This document shows positions 23,613-32,378 of a stretch of DNA of 64,000 nucleotides, piece by piece. The stretch comes from Patescibacteria group bacterium. GTDB taxonomy: Bacteria > Patescibacteria > Paceibacteria > Paceibacterales > UBA10102. The stretch's first letter is position 1; each line of letters opens with the position of its first letter. The stretch lies in assembly GCA_024239055.1 (NCBI GenBank), contig JANBVJ010000002.1, forward strand, positions 1-64,000. The letters run 5' to 3'. The notes below the pieces were generated by a model, which was not told where the DNA came from, searched no databases, and saw only the letters and a list, made by a program, of their open reading frames with translations. The position numbers and the translations under genes were made by a program.

Positions 23613-23825
23613 CTAAAATTTCACTCCTTCGATTTGTTTTTTGATCTGTTTTTCTGTATAAGATTTTCCAAAACCAGAATCAGTTTGAATTCTCAAACAT
23701 TCAACTTTTGGGTTTTTTGCTAATCTTCCATCAAGATGTAATGCCCAAAATATTGCATGGTGTTGGTTTTTGAATGCTCTAAATACCGTTCCACGATCTC
23801 TTACTATCCAAACATAATCAGTCAA
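23613..23825 (-). CDS. small protein, unknown
   Basis: 70 aa. Aromatic N terminus (DYVWIVRDRGTVFRAFKNQH), one Cys, lysine-rich end. One-base spacing to the ATPase start and ATGA overlap upstream suggest coupling with the ATPase. Confidence 0.6.
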   Translation of the reverse strand: MTDYVWIVRDRGTVFRAFKNQHHAIFWALHLDGRLAKNPKVECLRIQTDSGFGKSYTEKQIKKQIEGVKF

Positions 23826-24613
23826 TCTTTATCACTCCTGTCTAACTTTGTGATGTCATCTTTGTGTTTTACAACAAGTCTTTTGAAAGCCCATGACAAC
23901 TCGTTAATCTCATCTTTTGTGTATGAGACTTCGATGCTGTCTGTTTCTTTACCAAGTATGAATGATGGTTCTACTTCGTTCTTACTGCACTTTTCACAAA
24001 CGCATGGAGACCTGTAGTTTATGTTCCAACCTTTTTCAGAAAATACTGCATCTTCATCAAGTCTTGATTCTAATGTTTTATCAATCACTTTGATGACTCT
24101 CTCTATATCTGTAAGAGTTACTAACATCTCAGTCCTTATTGGATCTAAGAAACCTGCAAACGAGATGATCTCGTGTTCGTCAATATTATCTATCTTTGCA
24201 TGTTTGATTACATGAGTCCTTTCTTCAATAATCTTATCAACGTCAAAGTCTGTAACTGCAACACTTACGTTTGATCCAACATTAACATCAATAACTGATG
24301 CCAAGTGTTTTCCATCTTTTGAAACAGCGAGTACAGTAAACTTGTTTGTCTGTTTGTCTCTGATTTCGTATTCCTCGTATTCCTTCTTGAATGGTTTTGA
24401 TTCAAGTCTGTGTAACTTTGCAAGTGCTGACTTTAACAGTCTTACCTGTAATTTACTTTCAGGAATATTCCAATAGGTGAGTACGTTTCTTCCTTCTGAC
24501 TTGTTGTGTTCAAACGTTACTGCAAAGTACAACTCTTTCTTATCACTGTTGAAAACATCTATCCAAATGTTTTCACTGATGTAGTCCATCTGTGCTTCGT
24601 ATTGTTTTGTCAA
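23822..24613 (-). CDS. unknown protein with Cys cluster
   Basis: 263 aa. Beta-rich N-terminal two thirds; CVCEKC at about residues 211-216; helical end. The segment KVIDKTLESRLDEDAVFSEK and what follows resembles part of the 24979 gene (helix, then GWRIN). Family unknown. Confidence 0.66.
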   Translation of the reverse strand: MTKQYEAQMDYISENIWIDVFNSDKKELYFAVTFEHNKSEGRNVLTYWNIPESKLQVRLLKSALAKLHRLESKPFKKEYEEYEIRDKQTNKFTVLAVSKDGKHLASVIDVNVGSNVSVAVTDFDVDKIIEERTHVIKHAKIDNIDEHEIISFAGFLDPIRTEMLVTLTDIERVIKVIDKTLESRLDEDAVFSEKGWNINYRSPCVCEKCSKNEVEPSFILGKETDSIEVSYTKDEINELSWAFKRLVVKHKDDITKLDRSDKD

Positions 24614-24816
24614 TCTTCTGCATCCACCTTTGCTTGTGCTATTGCAATTTGTCGGTTAATTTTTGGTAATTCTTCCTCACATTCTTTCCATTCACCAAGC
24701 GAAAGTCCTTTGTGTCTTATCATTTGTTCGCATTCTTCTTTTTCTGCTAGTAATTCGTCAAGATCTCTTCTTGCTCCGACTAATGCACTAATACCTAATG
24801 CTCTTTTCCATCCCAT
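24610..24816 (-). CDS. coiled-coil protein
   Basis: 68 aa, a heptad-like helical hairpin (RRDLDELLAEKEECEQMI and INRQIAIAQAKVDAE). ATGA overlap downstream. Confidence 0.63.
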   Translation of the reverse strand: MGWKRALGISALVGARRDLDELLAEKEECEQMIRHKGLSLGEWKECEEELPKINRQIAIAQAKVDAED

Positions 24817-24978
24817 TTAGATTACACCTCCTATAGAGTCAGTTACAATTGGTGTGAACTGTCCAAACCAACTTGTAACACCTTGTATGAAGGATTTTGG
24901 ATCTGCAAGTGCTGGATACACTGCAAACGTTGTGATAACTGATCCTGCTAGGAATTTGTAAAAGAATCCAAGTACCAT
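24817..24978 (-). CDS. small hydrophobic protein, pilin- or coat-like
   Basis: 53 aa. One hydrophobic segment (FLAGSVITTFAVYPALA), a possible signal cleavage after ALA, then a Gly/Ser amphipathic end. Similar in size and layout to 25601-25765. Such paired small membrane proteins occur as coat subunits in filamentous or spindle viruses; inference only. Confidence 0.6.
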   Translation of the reverse strand: MVLGFFYKFLAGSVITTFAVYPALADPKSFIQGVTSWFGQFTPIVTDSIGGVI

Positions 24979-25386
24979 TTAGATTCCCACCTCAATGTAG
25001 CCTGCTGGATACGATCTTAGAAGTTCACCAGTTTCACTTTGTTGTTCTTCAATAATCACATTACCCGATGTGTCTTTCAAGTCTTTGATTCCATCTTCGA
25101 TTTTACAATATTTGTACAATGAAACATCATAATATCCTCCAAAGTCATTAATTCTCCAACCATTTTGAACTAAGATGTCAACATCATCTGCAATTTCTTG
25201 AAGTCTTTCATACAGTTCAACAGACTTTGCTCTAATCTGTCTTAGAACACTTTTAGTTTGTGTTGCTGATTTGAACTCCCATTCTGGTTTTCCAAACAAT
25301 TGAATTGAAATTCTACAGTCAACTTGTGTATCTGGATTGAACTTTGTGTGTATGTCTATTCCGTTTACTGTCTTTGTTTTACTCAT
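24979..25386 (-). CDS. unknown protein
   Basis: 135 aa, beta strands then a central helix (SVLRQIRAKSVELYERLQEI) and GWRIND. Shares this helix-plus-GW layout with the 23822 gene. Family unknown. Confidence 0.64.
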   Translation of the reverse strand: MSKTKTVNGIDIHTKFNPDTQVDCRISIQLFGKPEWEFKSATQTKSVLRQIRAKSVELYERLQEIADDVDILVQNGWRINDFGGYYDVSLYKYCKIEDGIKDLKDTSGNVIIEEQQSETGELLRSYPAGYIEVGI

Positions 25387-25604
25387 TAGTATCCCATCTC
25401 CTTGTACTCTGCTTGTTTGTCATGGTAGAACTCTAAGTCTTGTTTTGAAGGCTTTGATGTTTTCAAGTATTTGATATAGTCTGTATTTTGAATGAATATT
25501 GGATCAACTTCAAAGTCTAATGACAATTCTTCTTTTGCCTCTCTGAGAGTTCTTGCAGTTATTTCTATTGGATAATAGAATACAAAGTTCTTTATCGGTT
25601 TCAA
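25386..25604 (-). CDS. small protein, unknown
   Basis: 72 aa from a TTG overlapping the upstream stop. Tyr/Lys-rich; helical C terminus. Unknown. Confidence 0.6.
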   Translation of the reverse strand: MKPIKNFVFYYPIEITARTLREAKEELSLDFEVDPIFIQNTDYIKYLKTSKPSKQDLEFYHDKQAEYKEMGY

Positions 25605-25765
25605 TTTGTAACTACCTCTGCTACTCCACCAATGTAAGTGAATACTTCGAAGATTTTTCCTCCAATCTCTTTTGCTGTTTCGAATGTTGCTACTGGATCT
25701 ATAATCATTGCTGGAACTACGAAGAATCCAACTAGAATTCCTAGAATGAATTTTGCTCCGATCAT
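25601..25765 (-). CDS. small hydrophobic protein, pilin- or coat-like
   Basis: 54 aa: one transmembrane helix (FILGILVGFFVVPAMII) and a Gly/Val amphipathic second half. Second gene of the operon after a strong promoter, implying high expression. Companion of 24817-24978. Confidence 0.62.
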   Translation of the reverse strand: MIGAKFILGILVGFFVVPAMIIDPVATFETAKEIGGKIFEVFTYIGGVAEVVTN

Positions 25766-25923
25766 TGAACTAGACCTCCTTCAATTGCAATTACATGTCT
25801 GTCACTTTCTGTCTGTGTTTTGTTTAGACAATATCTGCTAAGTCTGTAATCGTCATTTGTACAAATAGGACAATCACATTTTTCTTCCTCCGATTGGTTA
25901 CGGACATCTTGTTTTTGGTTCAT
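25762..25923 (-). CDS. zinc-knuckle protein heading the ATPase operon
   Basis: 53 aa from the ATG at 25923, only about 25-30 nt after the TATA box. CDCPICTN...RYCLNK matches the CDCDVCKD...LCSNPK of the 33297 gene. The N terminus MNQKQDVRNQSEEEK matches the 15-aa leader peptide at 36579-36626. A longer frame starting at 26145 would cross the promoter and is rejected. Confidence 0.7.
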   Translation of the reverse strand: MNQKQDVRNQSEEEKCDCPICTNDDYRLSRYCLNKTQTESDRHVIAIEGGLVQ

Positions 25924-25931
25924 ACTAAAAT

Positions 25932-25957
25932 GACAGTAGTAGTAGTTAATAAAACCG
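25932..25957 (-). promoter_or_regulatory. promoter with GACAGTAGTAGTAGTT element
   Basis: On the plus strand GACAGTAGTAGTAGTT (25932-25947) abuts TAATAAAACC; read leftward this is a GGTTTTATTA TATA box followed by AACTACTACTACTGTC at the expected initiation region. Same element at 36632 and 42036. Confidence 0.75.
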
Positions 25958-26027
25958 ATCACTCTATGTGCGAAGAAGTGCACAAACAGTTTTTTATATT
26001 CAAAATTTTCAAAATTGTGCGTAATGT

Positions 26028-26057
26028 TTCCAGTGTGACACGTACACATCTTAATCA
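26028..26057. promoter_or_regulatory. GACACGTACA box (26037-26046)
   Basis: TTTCCAGTGTGACACGTACA then CATCTTAATC. 114 nt upstream of the 25923 start. One of a pair exactly 60 bp apart. Confidence 0.75.
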
Positions 26058-26087
26058 AACAAAAAACCTTTCTTTGCAAAAAAACGT

Positions 26088-26117
26088 TTCCAACATGACA
26101 CGTACACATCTGCGTGA
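26088..26117. promoter_or_regulatory. GACACGTACA box (26097-26106)
   Basis: TTTCCAACATGACACGTACA then CATCTGCG. Second copy of the pair, 60 bp from the first. Confidence 0.75.
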
Positions 26118-26163
26118 AAAAAATAAAAAATAACGAAGAACTCACTGGAATTTTTACCCTGAC

Positions 26164-26463
26164 TTACCCTAACACATTCACATAGTATTTTCTTGAAACA
26201 TGCAAAGATGAATCAGCAGTAGCATAAGTTTTAGCAGGGCTACTTGGCATCCCTTTTGGTAATTTACCAGAAGAATAATACCTATAATATTCTGCTTCGC
26301 TTTCAATTCCTAATTTTTTTACAACCTTTTGGGCTTTGTCATAAGGAAATAATTTGATAGGTTCTTTGAGTTCTCCACTTTCTTTTTGTCTTTTTTTAAG
26401 ACATCTTCTACATAAATGAACTCCATAATTCCTTCCACAATACATACAACATGTTTCGGTCAT
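26164..26463 (-). CDS. zinc knuckle plus one integrase-type repeat unit
   Basis: 99 aa. N-terminal CCMYCGRN...CRRC ribbon, then one repeat (YDKAQKVVKKLGIESEAEYY, LPKGMPSSP, Y) of the integrase repeat family (INT_rpt). Related to the multi-repeat protein at 27532-28824. Last gene of the Ku/ligase operon. Probably a DNA-binding partner. Confidence 0.75.
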   Translation of the reverse strand: MTETCCMYCGRNYGVHLCRRCLKKRQKESGELKEPIKLFPYDKAQKVVKKLGIESEAEYYRYYSSGKLPKGMPSSPAKTYATADSSLHVSRKYYVNVLG

Positions 26464-27284
26464 TTTTCTCTTAACTCCTTTAGAACTGGTTGTCGAAGTT
26501 TGCCCTGTGACTTCATATATTCTACAACTGCTGTCATACCTTTGAGTTTCTTTTTCATTTTTTCTGATTGAGGATAGCCAGTGTAGTTGACTTTGCCAAC
26601 ATAGTTTCCTTTCTTATCTTTTAGTTCAAGTGCTGTAATATCCCTCTTCTCAGAAGTAAAACTATCAACAATGAAATCTCTCTCAAGTTTTTTCTTGAAT
26701 TTCCTCCAAGTCTCCTGCCTTACTGAATCATAAGTTGATGTTGGTTCTTTTACTACAATTCCTTCCAAGTCCAATTTCTCAACTACCTTCAATAGATCTT
26801 TTGACTTCCATTGTGATATTAGAGTAAAAGGACTCTTTGGAATTTGTTCTAGTATTTTTCTTCTTTCTGTAAATGGTTTTTTAGTTAGATCTTTTCCTTC
26901 AAATTTTAAAATATCAAATGCCACGAATGTAGCCGGATTTTTGTTTGATAGTAATGAAATCTTCATTTGGTTTAGTAGGTGCATTCTCTTTTGAATTGCT
27001 GGAAAGTTTGCAATTAAAGGAGTATCCAATATGCAGATCTCACCATCAATTATTGTGTCTGGTTCTAATGCCATTGATTCTACTGCTTTACTAATGACCT
27101 CTGGAAATTGTACTGACTTTGGTTTTCCATCATCTCTAATTAGGGTAATGTCTTTAATTCCTCGTTCTTGATAGCCTACTGACATGAAACAACGCATCCC
27201 ATCCATTTTTGGTTCTGCAATCCAGTCATTGAATGACCCAATCTTATCCCAATAATCTAGAAATGGTTTTGAAAAATTAGTCAA
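26460..27284 (-). CDS. ATP-dependent DNA ligase, small LigD-like type
   Basis: 274 aa. Motif I EPKMDGMR (adenylated Lys26), DGEI, FVAFDILKFEGKDL, motif IV EGIVVKE and motif V WRKFKKK are all in order, followed by an OB-fold C terminus. No N-terminal DNA-binding domain, as in minimal ligases of viruses and bacterial NHEJ systems. In the same operon as Ku. Reaction: ATP-dependent sealing of nicks or breaks. Confidence 0.88.
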   Translation of the reverse strand: MTNFSKPFLDYWDKIGSFNDWIAEPKMDGMRCFMSVGYQERGIKDITLIRDDGKPKSVQFPEVISKAVESMALEPDTIIDGEICILDTPLIANFPAIQKRMHLLNQMKISLLSNKNPATFVAFDILKFEGKDLTKKPFTERRKILEQIPKSPFTLISQWKSKDLLKVVEKLDLEGIVVKEPTSTYDSVRQETWRKFKKKLERDFIVDSFTSEKRDITALELKDKKGNYVGKVNYTGYPQSEKMKKKLKGMTAVVEYMKSQGKLRQPVLKELREK

Positions 27285-27535
27285 TTGTAACCTTCTCCTA
27301 TCTTTGGTTTTTCTACTTGCTGTTCTAAAATTGAAACTGCACTCAATAACTCATCTCTAAGTAGTTTTGCAATTCTTCTTACAGTCGGTCTTGGAATACC
27401 TATCTCGTTAACTACTTTGCTGTATAGTTCTTGTTTGTCAGTTACACCTTTTTTGATATAACTCATAATAATTTCTTTTACTATTTTTTGTTGGTTAGGA
27501 GTTCCCAAATAACCTGTCTTACTATCAAAAGTCAT
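27281..27535 (-). CDS. winged-helix DNA-binding protein, IPRPT-type
   Basis: 84 aa. EIGIPRPTVRRIAKLLRDEL is nearly the same helix-turn-helix as in the 7702 gene; the N terminus is extended by about 20 residues. ATGA overlaps with both neighbours. Likely an operon regulator. Confidence 0.75.
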   Translation of the reverse strand: MTFDSKTGYLGTPNQQKIVKEIIMSYIKKGVTDKQELYSKVVNEIGIPRPTVRRIAKLLRDELLSAVSILEQQVEKPKIGEGYN

Positions 27536-28824
27536 TTTGTTCCTCTCCTATAGCAACTCATTGTTTCTCTTTCATTCTGATTTTTTGAGAAGTATTTATC
27601 TGGATTTCTTGGCATATTCGATGGTAATTTTCCTTTTCTTCTTAATTCAGAAAATTGCAGTGCTGTTTTTATCCCAATTTTTTTACAGTAATCACTTGCT
27701 TCTTCAAATGTCATAAGTTCTTCTCTTTGAAGAAAACTATGCCAACCTTTCCATTCTTTTTTGAAAAAGATTCTTGGGTTTCTTGTTAGACCTTTTGGTT
27801 TATTTTTAAATGCATGAAATTCCCCACTTGTCTGAATATCATTTTGTCTGCACCAATCACTTGCCTGTTTGTATGTAAATTCGTCTTTGTATAGCAATTC
27901 TGACCAATGTTTTTTATATTGTTTAAGTGGACTTGATGGCATTGTTTTTGGTAGTATTCCTTTTCCCTTTAATTCAAAGAATTGAATCTGTGATGTTACT
28001 TTGTGTTTTATAATTAATTTTCTTGCTTGTTCAAATGTCAGGAATTTTATTTTCTTAGTTCCGAAGAAATCATAATAAGTTCTCCATTCTTTTTTGTACA
28101 TTCTTCGTACATTGACTGAAAAAGATTTTGGTAATAATCCACTTTTCTTTGCTTCTAACAATTGTTTAAATGATGTAATTTTATATCTCCTAACTGTTTT
28201 TTTATGTTCTTCAAAACTCATAATTTCTCTTTTCTTTACTTTCTTTACAATTATTTTCTTTACAATTCCAGAATCCCATTTGCTGTTCTTATTTCCTGTT
28301 AAGAAATGATTCCAGTTTATCCATCCTTTGTTTTTGTAATATCTTTGTGGTTGTTTTAGTAATTTGTTTAATTCTTTATACTTTCTTACATTTTTAGTAT
28401 AATCACTATATGATTTGAATTTGTATGGTATTACTAATTTTTGAGATTCTTTGTATGAAAGTGGGTTAGTGTTTAAAAAAATTTCCCAACCTTCCCATTG
28501 ATCTCTATATTGAAAACAACAATCAGGTGATTTAGGAAAACCTTTTGGTTTTGGCGTTCTTACATATTCTCTCATACTTTTAATTTTGTTATCTTGTGCC
28601 CATTGCTTGACAATATCATATTCTATGAATTTTTTTGCTTTTGAACCACCTCTTCCCACTCTTCCCTTTCTTGAATAGAAACTACTTGGATCACTTGGTA
28701 ATCCTTTTGGTAATTTTTTTGCACTAAATAGTTTATTGTAATGTGTATAACTTTCAATTCCTAATTCTTGAACTACAGTTTGAGCATCATTATACGATAA
28801 GATTGTAGAGGATCTACCTTTCAA
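27532..28824 (-). CDS. multi-repeat integrase-repeat (INT_rpt) protein
   Basis: 430 aa made almost wholly of about seven degenerate repeats: S/T-F-E-E-A, a long helix ending I-K/T-S, L-P-K-G/S-M/L-P-x-x-P, Y then W-x-W-x2-F-L. This is the repeat seen beside tyrosine integrases and in phage/plasmid proteins, thought to bind DNA one repeat per short segment. No catalytic R-H-R-Y domain is present. Role may be DNA architecture or target recognition in repair or recombination. Confidence 0.8.
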   Translation of the reverse strand: MKGRSSTILSYNDAQTVVQELGIESYTHYNKLFSAKKLPKGLPSDPSSFYSRKGRVGRGGSKAKKFIEYDIVKQWAQDNKIKSMREYVRTPKPKGFPKSPDCCFQYRDQWEGWEIFLNTNPLSYKESQKLVIPYKFKSYSDYTKNVRKYKELNKLLKQPQRYYKNKGWINWNHFLTGNKNSKWDSGIVKKIIVKKVKKREIMSFEEHKKTVRRYKITSFKQLLEAKKSGLLPKSFSVNVRRMYKKEWRTYYDFFGTKKIKFLTFEQARKLIIKHKVTSQIQFFELKGKGILPKTMPSSPLKQYKKHWSELLYKDEFTYKQASDWCRQNDIQTSGEFHAFKNKPKGLTRNPRIFFKKEWKGWHSFLQREELMTFEEASDYCKKIGIKTALQFSELRRKGKLPSNMPRNPDKYFSKNQNERETMSCYRRGTK

Positions 28825-29099
28825 TTTCTATTCCCCTTCTCTGTTTTGATCTCCATGAAAATATCATTATGCTTTTTTATTATATCTCCTGCAAATTTTA
28901 CTGCGTTGAAATGTTCTTCAAGTCTTAATCTCATTTGAAAATCATAGATGGGATCATCTTCTAACAATGCGAACTTAGTAAATCCAAAGGATTCTAGAAT
29001 TTCTCTTGCTTTACTGTTAGTTGTCTTTGCTTTGTAAATAGAAAATTTATAGATAAATGGTATTTTTGGTTCTGATTTACCCTCTATGAAAGGTGTCAT
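28821..29099 (-). CDS. unknown protein next to helicase
   Basis: 92 aa, alpha/beta, no Cys, with YKFSIYKAKTTNSKAREIL and an acidic patch. One-base overlap with the helicase stop, so possibly its accessory subunit. Confidence 0.62.
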   Translation of the reverse strand: MTPFIEGKSEPKIPFIYKFSIYKAKTTNSKAREILESFGFTKFALLEDDPIYDFQMRLRLEEHFNAVKFAGDIIKKHNDIFMEIKTEKGNRN

Positions 29100-31567
29100 T
29101 AAATTTCCTCTCCACTCTTCTTCTTGATCACTGGAACTTTTAATTTTCTAGCCTCTTTTCTAGTTGGTAATAGTGAACTTTCTTTTACTACCATTAGTTC
29201 TAACATTGATTTTCTTATTTCTGCTTTCTTTGGCAGTTTTATTTTTTCTGGATTTTCACCATCTGTAACACATCGACTTTGTTGATTCTTGTACAGTAAT
29301 CTATTCCATTTGACCTTTAAATCATATTCAAATACTTTTGTACCACCACGTTGTTTGATTTTTGCCATTATCAAATGAACCCGAACTCTTGCTTTCTTTG
29401 CTCCTTTGCTTTTGCTTCTTCCTTTTCTTATCAATCTTCCAATTACTTGTTCAAACTTTGCATAAGTGAAAGGATATACAGCAAAGATTATGTTACCAGA
29501 TACTTTTTGTAAACCATCAAAACCTTCTGAAAGTGCTGATGAACAAATTAAAACATCTCTACCATTATTGAGGAATGGATCTTTACCACTTTTTTCTTTT
29601 CCTGTATAGATACCTACTGAGTATCCTTTTTCTTCAAGTCTTTGTTGTAACTTTTCTACTATTCCTGTAACATACTCACAATAAATTATGGTTTTTCCTT
29701 TTATCCTTTTGATTATTTCAGGGATTTTTCCTTCTAATGCTATCTGTTCATAGTTTAACCAATGCATTTTTTCTAGGTCTTTTAATGTACAACCTTCTGG
29801 TAAGTAAGATGTAACTTCAATCAGATCTTTTTCATTTAATCCAATTACTTCTATATTCAGATTTCCCATAAATCTCATACAGTAAGGCAAAAATAGAGTA
29901 TGAAGGCTTGATGCGTTTCTAACTGTACTTGTTTCTCCAACATTTTCTAATGCTTTCAATAATTCTTTATCATTATGAGCACATAACTCTAACATTGATT
30001 TGCCTTCTTTGATGTTATTGATTACAGGTGTTGCTGAAAGACATAATACTTTGATATTTTTTAACTTTGCAAGTTTTCTAATCAAATGATCTACTGAATA
30101 TCTTCTCAGAGATTTTGTCTCATCATCTCTAACTTTGATGTTTTGTGCTTCATCAAGAATTAGAAAGTCTATTGGTTCTTGTTTTATTTTTGAAATTGTT
30201 GTTCTAACATCTTTGATACTGAATTTTTCATAGTTGATTATATGGTAGTTTGCTACTCCTTTGACAAACTTGTGTGGTATCTTACCTACTGATATTACTG
30301 AATTTGGAAAACACTCCAATAGTTGTTCTCTCCATTGTTCTAAAATCGAATTTGAGCATACTATCAATGTATATTTTGAATTTACTACCCTTGTAGATAG
30401 AATTCCTGCAATTGTTTTTCCTCTACCTGAACCTGACATGTTAAAGAATCCATCTATCTGTGTCATTATCCAAGCGTTGAAAAATTGCATTAGTGTTGGC
30501 TTGATCTTTGGATTCCAACCATCAGGAACTTTTATGTTTTTTACTTCATCATATTCAGATAAGAAAGTCTTTACCACAGTATCATGGAATTTATTTCCAT
30601 TTAGTTTTTCTTTTTTGATTTTTGCTACTACTGAATTTCTTATTTTATTTTCTTTGCCAACTGCTGATTTCCAAAAAAACTGACAAGTAATTACTACATG
30701 TTGATCAAAGGTTTTTGGATTAAGTGCACTATAATCTATATTTCTAATATCTTTTAGAAGTTTTCTAGCATCTATATTATCTTCATCTATTATTTTTGAT
30801 CTATCTTTTGATTTTGTGATTAAAGTCTGTGTATCTATTTTCTTCCCTTCTGGATTTACAACAATACCTCCATCTGTTAATGCCATATTACCATAGGGTT
30901 TGTCAAATCTCTCGGTTCTAGCCCAATATAATAACGCCTTTCTACCTTGTGGAGTTTTTCTTAAATCCATAAAGTTGTTGAAATATGATCTTCTGAATAG
31001 ATTTTTGTCTTTGAAACAACCCTCTGCATCAAACCATCGATACAAACTCCCATCTGTCCATATCTTGTAAAATGACCAGTGTTCTCTTAATCTTATAATT
31101 ACATCTCTAATTCTTTTTTTATCTACCTCATTTTTATTTTCTGTTCCAAGAAAACCATACCATCCTCCCCTACCCTTCCAATCTTCATCAAATACATCTG
31201 GTTCCTTAACTCTGGACTTTGATGTTTTAGTTAATTCCTTTGTAAATAATTTTAAGAATTTTTTATCTTCTTTAGTGGTAACGAATAATTTTCTTTCATT
31301 AAAGAATTTTTCCAACTGTTTACTTGTATATTTTGAATATTTTTTACTCCAATTTTTTTGTACTTCGTTTAATGCCTTTGTTATTGCTGTTCCTCGTTTC
31401 TTTTTTAGGATTCCTGTATAGTGTTTTTCCCACCAAAGTTCTTCAAGGTACTGAGTTCTTTCAACCTTCTTTGTTTTACCAGTGACACGTACATCATTGA
31501 AACCTTTTGGTAATACCTGCCCTGTGCTTAAATCAATTTTATTGTCTAAATCATTTGCCATTGCCAT
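29099..31567 (-). CDS. SF2 (SNF2-like) helicase/translocase with novel N terminus
   Basis: 822 aa. Walker A GSGRGKT at about 379-385, DEAQ at 472-475, SAT at 511-513 and QVIGRLIRKGR near 735 give a complete SF2 core close to the SNF2/phage helicase group. The first 300 residues are basic and include DWKGRGGWYGFLG, like the end of an integrase repeat. Expected role: DNA unwinding or remodelling in replication or repair. A GACACGTACA match lies in its early codons. Confidence 0.87.
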   Translation of the reverse strand: MAMANDLDNKIDLSTGQVLPKGFNDVRVTGKTKKVERTQYLEELWWEKHYTGILKKKRGTAITKALNEVQKNWSKKYSKYTSKQLEKFFNERKLFVTTKEDKKFLKLFTKELTKTSKSRVKEPDVFDEDWKGRGGWYGFLGTENKNEVDKKRIRDVIIRLREHWSFYKIWTDGSLYRWFDAEGCFKDKNLFRRSYFNNFMDLRKTPQGRKALLYWARTERFDKPYGNMALTDGGIVVNPEGKKIDTQTLITKSKDRSKIIDEDNIDARKLLKDIRNIDYSALNPKTFDQHVVITCQFFWKSAVGKENKIRNSVVAKIKKEKLNGNKFHDTVVKTFLSEYDEVKNIKVPDGWNPKIKPTLMQFFNAWIMTQIDGFFNMSGSGRGKTIAGILSTRVVNSKYTLIVCSNSILEQWREQLLECFPNSVISVGKIPHKFVKGVANYHIINYEKFSIKDVRTTISKIKQEPIDFLILDEAQNIKVRDDETKSLRRYSVDHLIRKLAKLKNIKVLCLSATPVINNIKEGKSMLELCAHNDKELLKALENVGETSTVRNASSLHTLFLPYCMRFMGNLNIEVIGLNEKDLIEVTSYLPEGCTLKDLEKMHWLNYEQIALEGKIPEIIKRIKGKTIIYCEYVTGIVEKLQQRLEEKGYSVGIYTGKEKSGKDPFLNNGRDVLICSSALSEGFDGLQKVSGNIIFAVYPFTYAKFEQVIGRLIRKGRSKSKGAKKARVRVHLIMAKIKQRGGTKVFEYDLKVKWNRLLYKNQQSRCVTDGENPEKIKLPKKAEIRKSMLELMVVKESSLLPTRKEARKLKVPVIKKKSGEEI
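31476..31502. promoter_or_regulatory. GACACGTACA match within helicase codons
   Basis: ACCAGTGACACGTACATCATTG at codons about 25-31 of the helicase. Exact core but weaker flanks; may be chance. Confidence 0.4.
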
Positions 31568-31722
31568 TAATCATCACTCCAAGTATAGTCATTAACTGAA
31601 TCAGGATGATCTTCCTTCATGTGGGAATACAAATTTTGTTCATAGAACATTTTATCGCATTCTGGACATGATTCAAAACCTAATTCTTCTGATGTTGGAT
31701 TTGGATCGATTATTCTTTTCAA
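31567..31722 (-). CDS. C2H2 zinc-finger mini-protein
   Basis: 51 aa from a TTG overlapping the upstream stop. CPECDKMF, then YSHMKEDHPD is a classical finger. TAATG overlap with the helicase start. Confidence 0.7.
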   Translation of the reverse strand: MKRIIDPNPTSEELGFESCPECDKMFYEQNLYSHMKEDHPDSVNDYTWSDD

Positions 31723-31883
31723 TTTTTTATATCCTCCTTTGATATACAATCTCCACAAATGTAATCCTCAGTCTTTGTGGACTTGAAAGCCATTGTAATG
31801 TGAGCATTACAAAGAGGACATTCTTCTCCATCTGTACTCCAAAATTCTTTGAAGTCACCAAAGTCACCAAAGTCATCAGTCAT
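31719..31883 (-). CDS. zinc-ribbon mini-protein
   Basis: 54 aa: acidic N terminus (DDFGDFGDF, encoded by a short GTGACTTTG duplication), then CPLCNAH and CGDCIS. ATGA upstream, TTGA downstream. Confidence 0.68.
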   Translation of the reverse strand: MTDDFGDFGDFKEFWSTDGEECPLCNAHITMAFKSTKTEDYICGDCISKEDIKN

Positions 31884-32131
31884 TTTTTCTTGCCTCCTTT
31901 TTTGAAAATTCTTACTGCTTCACAGTGGGAACAATCCTGTTTATTGAATTTCCAACCATCACATTCGCAGTAAAGATCGTACTTGTATTTTTTATCTGCA
32001 ACTTTAACAGTGTAGTGTCCACCACTTGAGGATTGTACATAGAATATTTCTTTTGAATCTTCATCACGTTTTACAAGTCCCTTTTTTACTAAAGACCTTG
32101 CTTTTTGAATTACACCTATTGATAGACTCAA
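31880..32131 (-). CDS. SWIM zinc-finger protein
   Basis: 83 aa. YTVKV, then YCECDGWKFNKQDCSHCEAV matches the SWIM pattern CxC-xn-CxH found with SNF2 ATPases and MULE transposases. N-terminal helix-turn-helix-like start. It lies near the SNF2-type helicase, fitting a functional pair. Confidence 0.75.
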   Translation of the reverse strand: MSLSIGVIQKARSLVKKGLVKRDEDSKEIFYVQSSSGGHYTVKVADKKYKYDLYCECDGWKFNKQDCSHCEAVRIFKKGGKKK

Positions 32132-32376
32132 TTTGATCTCTCCTTTGATTCATATTCTAGAAATAGAATATCTTCTAATTCACCATCTTCAACTTCAAAA
32201 CTTCTAAGTTTTTTCTTCAATAGACTTTCTACTGCAAGAATTCTTGAACCTTCTCTGTTGAATCTTCTTGATTCACGATCAATCTCTTCTTGAGTTAGTT
32301 CTTGATTAGCATGACCTGTCCAAGAATTACGTTCTCCATCGTGATTCTTATCATAAATAATTTCATACCAAGTCAT
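32128..32376 (-). CDS. small charged protein, unknown
   Basis: 82 aa from the ATG at 32376 (an in-frame TTG at 32385 is possible). N-terminal strand, then a basic/acidic helix. Unknown. Confidence 0.58.
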   Translation of the reverse strand: MTWYEIIYDKNHDGERNSWTGHANQELTQEEIDRESRRFNREGSRILAVESLLKKKLRSFEVEDGELEDILFLEYESKERSN

Positions 32377-32378
32377 TT

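Noticed and set aside
25924..26145. Upstream extension of the 25762 zinc protein
   Set aside because: It would read through the TATA box, the GACAGTAG element and two GACACGTACA boxes; the ATG at 25923 fits promoter spacing and matches the leader peptide at 36626.
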